A stretch of 64,000 nucleotides of DNA from Polydactylus sextarius. Taxonomy: Eukaryota > Chordata > Actinopteri > Polynemidae. The stretch is from assembly GCA_016801845.1 (NCBI GenBank), contig CM028919.1, forward strand, positions 10,192,001 through 10,256,000, written 5' to 3'. Each line of letters opens with the position of its first letter. Within the stretch, counting starts at the first letter, position 1. Shown piece after piece: positions 59,101-64,000 of this stretch. The notes under the pieces are model-generated. The model did no database searches and had not been told where the DNA came from. It was given only the letters and a program-made list of their open reading frames with translations. The position numbers were made by a program, and so were the translations under genes.

Positions 59101-62100
59101 CTCGTCCATAGAAATTCAACATGATATTCTATATAAAGCAAAGTTCATGACTGCTGTCCGTCTTTGGAGGAAACAAGAGGAGGAGAAGAGAGTATGGGAA
59201 ATCTTTTATCACGCTCTTTATATTATGTGATTGTGATGTTTTTACTCATCATTATGTTTAAATTCACCCAGACGTTGCTCGAGAAGTTGGCTCTGCTTGA
59301 GGAAGCCTGGACACAAAAAGACAAGTTCATCCATTCAAGTCGAATGATTATCAGATTTCGGGAAGATCACATCTCTCGCCTTGAGAGGAAATTGAAAGCA
59401 GGAGAAAACTTTTTGTCAGACCAGGAGTCTCAGACTCTGATTGACCAGCTGAAAGAAGAGATTAAAATCTTGAGCGATCAGGTAAATAAAGTTTACTTGA
59501 ATGGATTTTTAACACTGTTAAACTCACTGCTAGTAACACTGTTACTTTGTGTTTAGCCATAAATCTGCACAATTCTCCATAAATTAAGACTCTGCTGTTG
59601 TATCTGTTTGCTGTCTTTTCTTCATGTACACGCTGTGTCATATTAAGGTTGAACATCATCCAAAGATGACTCGATACGCAGCCGAGAACTTCAGCCTGAG
59701 GCAGGAGAATCGGCAGCTTCGTTCTCTTGAGTCGGTGGTGAAAGCTGAACAGGCTGTCGCCCAACTTGGTGCTGACGTGGAAGAGGCCTTCCAGTCCGCC
59801 GTGGAGTCAGCGGGGCTCACAGAGAGTAAGATGATTAAAATGGAAGAATTGAGAAAAGGTTTCATTATTTTATTCTAAAAACAACCCTGTCTATCAACAT
59901 GTCAACAATTTCATGTTGCTTTACAGCTCCAGGAGCTTCAACCACTTCGGCAGCTGCAGAGAGCGTCGCAGCAGCTACAGTCGAGAAGCTGAAGGCTCAG
60001 TTGGTTCAGAAACAGTCTGACTTTACAGCTGCCCTTCAGGCCTTTGAGGAGTACAAAGAAATCACCAAGTAAGGAGTCTGTTTAATGAGGAAAACCACCT
60101 CTGAACCTAGAGTTAAACAAGGCTGGCTGAACCAATGAATAGTTTCTTAATTGAATTTCTTTTATATCTTTTTATTCAAAGGTGGAATAATGTTTTTTTA
60201 TCTCAATGAAAGATGCCATCTTCATTTAATACCCTCGTTGACTCATAAAGTCCACTGAGCGAACCTTAATGTGTTTTTTGGATGTTCCTTTGTTTTCTAG
60301 GAAACAGATGTCTCAGCTGGAGTCTGAGAAAAGATACCTGGAGAAGTCCAACAAGCATTTGGAAAACATTTTGGAAGCTACACATGCTTACAAAAAACAG
60401 GAAGTGTCTGAGCTAAACAGAATTCATGTCGAGACTATAAAGGTGAGGGGAAGTCACAGAGTATATTCAGATTGTTGAGTTAAACAAAGACCTAAATTGA
60501 AACCTGAAAAAAAAAAACAATCTTTGTTCACCAGATTCTCACTACGCCCACCAAAGCGTACAACTTGCGGTCCCGTGTTGTGCCTCTCTCCAGCCCCGAA
60601 CACCTGAACGGGACAGACAACGATGAAGATGGCATTTGGGACGAGCCGCCTCCTTCAGAAATGACTGAGATGGCCTTGACTGAGGAACTGCGCCAAGTGC
60701 AGGTAAATCGATGTGTAAACTATCCCACAGATGTGTTTGCTACAAGGCATATGTCAGGTTGTCCTCACACACGTGGTTTATCTACCGTCTTATCAGGAGC
60801 AAACTAGTCGCATCCAGACACAGCTGACCGATGAGGAGCTGAAGAACAGCAAGCTGATGCAGCAGATCGCAAAACTCGAAGAGGAGATCGTTTTGAAATC
60901 ACAAGAGTCTGAGTGCAAGGACGAGGTAGATGATCTCCTCTTTTTCTTTAATTACGGTTTCATTTTATGGAAATTTGAAAAAAAAAACACAAAACTTTTG
61001 AGCTCAGTTACTTTGATTTCTGAGGTGTTGTTTTTTTATATTTAATGCAGCAACTTTCTACTGAGAGAGCCAACAGGAACAAAGATCAGCTCGACATGCA
61101 AGAAACTATCAAGGAGCTGCAACAGAGCCTTCAGTCGGAGCAGCAAGCTGCTAATGGTGAGGTTGATCTTGTCTGGACTTTTTCCAACTTGGGTATGACT
61201 TTTTTTTTTACCTCCATATGAAATTTCTGCCATGTAGTAACAATCCTTTTTTCTTCTTTCAGTTCTGAGGAGTGAGATCCGTGATCTGCGCCTGGTGCTG
61301 CAGTCGTCTGACAAAGAGTTAGCTGCTGTAAAAGACGAGTTACGAGACAGGAAGAGTGAACAGCAGAAAGAGATGGACCAGCTCTCCAACAGTCTGATCA
61401 GCACACAGCTCCAACTCGACAAAGTCCAGTAAGCACGAGTGTCCGACTTAGTCCGTATCATGACTTGATCTGATGTATTTCATGTGCCCACAACAACCAC
61501 GTTGTTCATTCCAGGCTGGAGTGGGAGCAGCTTCTGGAGCAGCATCGGACACTTCAGGATTCATTCGACCAACTACAAGCTGAGGCCAAGTTTGAGACTG
61601 ATCAGGCAAAACAGCAGCTGCAGGACAGGCAGCAGGAGATTGATGAACTGAAAGTACAGCTCACGGTTAGTGATTTTTATCATTTCAATTATGGCTTTTT
61701 TAAATCCTAAACTGTTTGCTGTCATGTCTCGTCTGTCTGTATTTTAATTTTTTACAACTGTATTTGTCTTTTACTGTAGGAAGTGAATAATTCTCTGCAA
61801 AATGAGCAGGAGCAAACAAGCACCCTGATCTCACAGCTAAGAGAAAACAAAGAAAGCACATCAAAGTGAGTTTTGTGCAGTCCGTCTGCTTAGAGTTTCA
61901 TGAATTCATCACTTTTCAACATTTAGATTCATTCTTACATGAACATGACAAACAATGGTTCATTCCTCCAGGGAACTCGTTGAAACAGTGGAGCAGAATA
62001 CACAGCTCAGAAAACAAGTGTCAGATCTGACGTCACAAAATCAACAAAAGGTTGGTCTGAAGATCAATGTGTGTGTTTGAAAACTGTAATTGTTTGATAT

Positions 62101-63926
62101 AACTGTATATAACTCTGATATAACTCTCTATATAACTTTTTTGAAGGAGTCCAAACTTGTTGATCTTGAGCAAAGTCTAACCTCTACCCGTGAGATCATA
62201 AAAGGTTTGGAGCAGAAGATTGAACAGGACAAAGTAAGTCTGAGTGAATGGTTCTCTCTCATTTCTTACTTAAGATATTTTGTAGTACGTCTACTGTCAT
62301 CTTCATTATGTCTTGCTGTGTTTTACAGGATGTTGTTGTAGATCTGATCAACCAAACCAGAGACCTTCGCAGTGAACTGAGCCAGAAGGACCAGACCATT
62401 AACCACATCTCTGAAGATCTGAAAGACATCACTGTACTTTGCTCCAAATTCATCCTTCATTTATTTTAAACATGTAATACTGTGCATTTTGGCATAAAGA
62501 TTAAATCATTAATGATGTATTTTATATCACAGGCCAAGTACAACGCTACCTGTCTTGAAAGAGAAGATATCAAAGAGCAAAACACCAAGATGCAAACAGA
62601 AATGTGTCGCATGAAAGAAACGTTAGAAAGGACGGCGGCGTCCAACAAGATCGAGGTAAGTCTGGACATATTTAACCTCTGCTTTTGCACATTTCTGTAG
62701 ATTCTTGTAGCCTCACGGCAGCTTATTAATGTTATGGCTCTTTTGTTGCTTTCATAATAAAGGCACAATATACATAAGATGTGAATCTGTCCTTAGGTTG
62801 AGGTGTTGCAGGAGGAAGTGACTTATGCCGCTGAGGAGGTTGAGAGACTCACTAAGGTCTTAGACGAGCAGAACAGTCTCCTCCAAGCATCACGGGAACA
62901 AGCAGCTCAGAAGGACGTCATGATACAGAATCTGCAGCAGAAGGTGGAATTTGAATTTGAAGTTTAATCTTAGAGCAAAATGTATGTTAAGACATACTTA
63001 TAAAATCAATTATTTTGTACCAGGTGCAACAACAACAAGAAGCTGTTGAGAAAACTGTGAGAAACGGAAACTACAAACCTCTTGTTGAGCTGACGGTCAC
63101 ACCTAAATCAGTACCACGGGTAAAACCTGTTTATTGTTTACTTCTTTATTTTTGTCAATTTGCAGGCAGTATGTGTGTTGATGTTTTTTTCCTCTGTTTT
63201 TGAAGACTCCTCGTACTCCAGGAAGCTTCAGCAGAGACCTGACCCAGGTCCTGGAGAGTCAGGAGAGGGAGCTGGAGAATCGACGCTCCTCCATGATGAC
63301 GTTGGAGATACTTTTGGCAGAACTAAATGCTGAGAGGTCTGCCAAGAATGATGAGATCCAAAGGCTTAAGGTACTGAATATATTTGTTCAGACATTTAAA
63401 TGATGATGACGTGTGGAAATATTCAGAGTAGACTCTTGTTTCTTAGTTTGGACTAATATTGATTCAATTTTTCCCACAATTGCAATCATTTCTGCTGGAC
63501 TTACATCTGTGTTATTATTACCTGTCCTCAGACGGAGCTTACTGAGAAAGAGATGGTTCGTATGGAAATCCAGGGTTTGCTTGACAAGTTTTATACCAAG
63601 CAGAACCAGATGACACAGAATGGAAATAACAGGTTGAGTTTATTGATCCAACTATTCATCGATATCAGATCAGATCACCTGTAGTTAAAGGCATAAGAAA
63701 AATTAATGATGTCGTGTCTGTTATTTTCAGCGAGGAGATGAATGACGCCATTAAAGAGGCCCTTCTTAAGGACCTGCAGGATGAGAGAGAAGAGAAGGTT
63801 TGCATCTGTCTCTGCTGGTTTTTTTTTTTTTTTCCACCTGAACAATGATAATTAATTAAACACATGTTCCCTTGTCACTGATTAACAGAGCAAAATAATA
63901 CAGAAGTTGACTAATACTCAAAAGAG
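56185..63926 (+). CDS. kif15: kif15 (kinesin-12), 3'-partial, with apparent frameshift
   Basis: Plus-end-directed mitotic kinesin that supports bipolar spindles together with kinesin-5 and TPX2. Thirty-two exons are visible: 56185-56203, 56494-56524, 56897-57083, 57240-57316, 57440-57477, 57579-57674, 57802-57981, 58065-58274, 58366-58491, 58618-58740, 58845-58992, 59100-59191, 59272-59481, 59648-59825 (or 59858), 59927-60068, 60301-60442, 60535-60702, 60797-60925, 61051-61156, 61263-61428, 61515-61665, 61780-61865, 61972-62050, 62147-62233, 62329-62433, 62533-62655, 62797-62943, 63024-63119, 63206-63370, 63532-63632, 63731-63797, 63889-63926. They encode about 1270 residues, so roughly the last 120 lie beyond the window (human 1388). 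The motor domain is followed by a long coiled coil. Exon 57579-57674 is out of frame internally. The start MNPGGK matches human MAPGCK in place. Confidence 0.94.
56897..58740 (+). CDS. kif15: kif15 motor-domain exons
   Basis: Eight exons encode the kinesin motor (about residues 17-363). Visible motifs: [10 protein letters not shown] at the start, the P-loop GQTGSGKT (about 106-113, exon 57440-57477), switch [12 protein letters not shown] and switch II DLAGSER (both in exon 58065-58274), [12 protein letters not shown], and [20 protein letters not shown]. The neck follows at [14 protein letters not shown]. All catalytic elements are present; the only break is in exon 57579-57674. Confidence 0.95.
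57579..57674 (+). pseudogene. kif15: kif15 motor exon with a frameshift
   Basis: Entered in phase from the P-loop exon, it reads [13 protein letters not shown], matching human GPSESDNFSHNLR, and then hits TGA at 57635-57637. The conserved continuation [17 protein letters not shown] is in another frame, starting within the G5 run at 57614-57618. The exon is 96 bases; 98 (or 95) would keep phase with the next exon. No AG in the region offers a rescuing acceptor. A homopolymer indel in the assembly is the simplest cause. Confidence 0.8.
58845..63926 (+). CDS. kif15: kif15 stalk coiled-coil exons
   Basis: Twenty-two exons encode the long coiled-coil stalk. Landmarks shared with vertebrate KIF15: [20 protein letters not shown], the [13 protein letters not shown] block, [57 protein letters not shown] (a conserved Thr-Pro phospho-like motif) and [12 protein letters not shown]. 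Many exons are exact multiples of three with phase 0 ends. The gene continues past the window after TQKR. Confidence 0.9.
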
Positions 63927-64000
63927 GTAAGTACCTGTATGGAGATGTTTAGTTGAGTAAATTGATTCATTATTGTTTGTATTTGTTATCGATGTTTGAC

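Noticed and set aside
1..64000. CRISPR arrays, viral genes, intact transposase or reverse transcriptase
   Set aside because: No regular spacer arrays and no open frame with such motifs; repeats seen are short and decayed.

Overview
The window is vertebrate, almost certainly teleost, nuclear DNA. It has GT-AG introns, long introns with microsatellites, degenerate copies of repeats common in fish, and exons whose translations are recognisably vertebrate. Species cannot be named from sequence alone. Four protein-coding genes are supported, reconstructed exon by exon with consistent splice phases. No rRNA, tRNA, CRISPR, prokaryotic operon or intact transposon was found.

Layout. (1) 1-15980 (+): zfyve28 (LST2), lacking its short first coding exon, which should lie left of the window; 1-8881 is its first visible intron. 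Its 3' UTR probably runs to about 17.4-17.7 kb. (2) 17.7-19.4 kb: short repeat-rich intergenic stretch with a duplicated 140-bp segment and a 98-bp (TA)n palindrome. (3) 19.4-46.5 kb (+): fgfrl1, complete, with a non-coding first exon and a 16-kb intron. (4) 48757-54.99 kb (-): tacc3, convergent with fgfrl1, with a non-coding first exon. (5) 56185-end (+): kif15, head-to-head with tacc3, running off the right edge.

Functionally, zfyve28 and fgfrl1 both act on growth-factor receptor signalling at membranes and endosomes. tacc3 and kif15 are both mitotic-spindle genes and share a 1.2-kb bidirectional promoter region. In human, ZFYVE28, FGFRL1 and TACC3 all lie in 4p16.3 but far apart, whereas KIF15 is on 3p21; here all four fit in 64 kb.

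The most notable points are two apparent frameshifts in otherwise well-conserved exons. One lies in the TACC coiled coil of tacc3 (1 base short) and one in the motor domain of kif15 (2 bases short or 1 extra). No alternative splice site rescues either. They are assembly errors or real lesions. Other points: a GC-AG intron in tacc3, tandem acceptors in tacc3 and zfyve28, and four strong CTCF-like motifs whose orientations would isolate fgfrl1 from the tacc3/kif15 pair. I did not find evidence of a new biological system.
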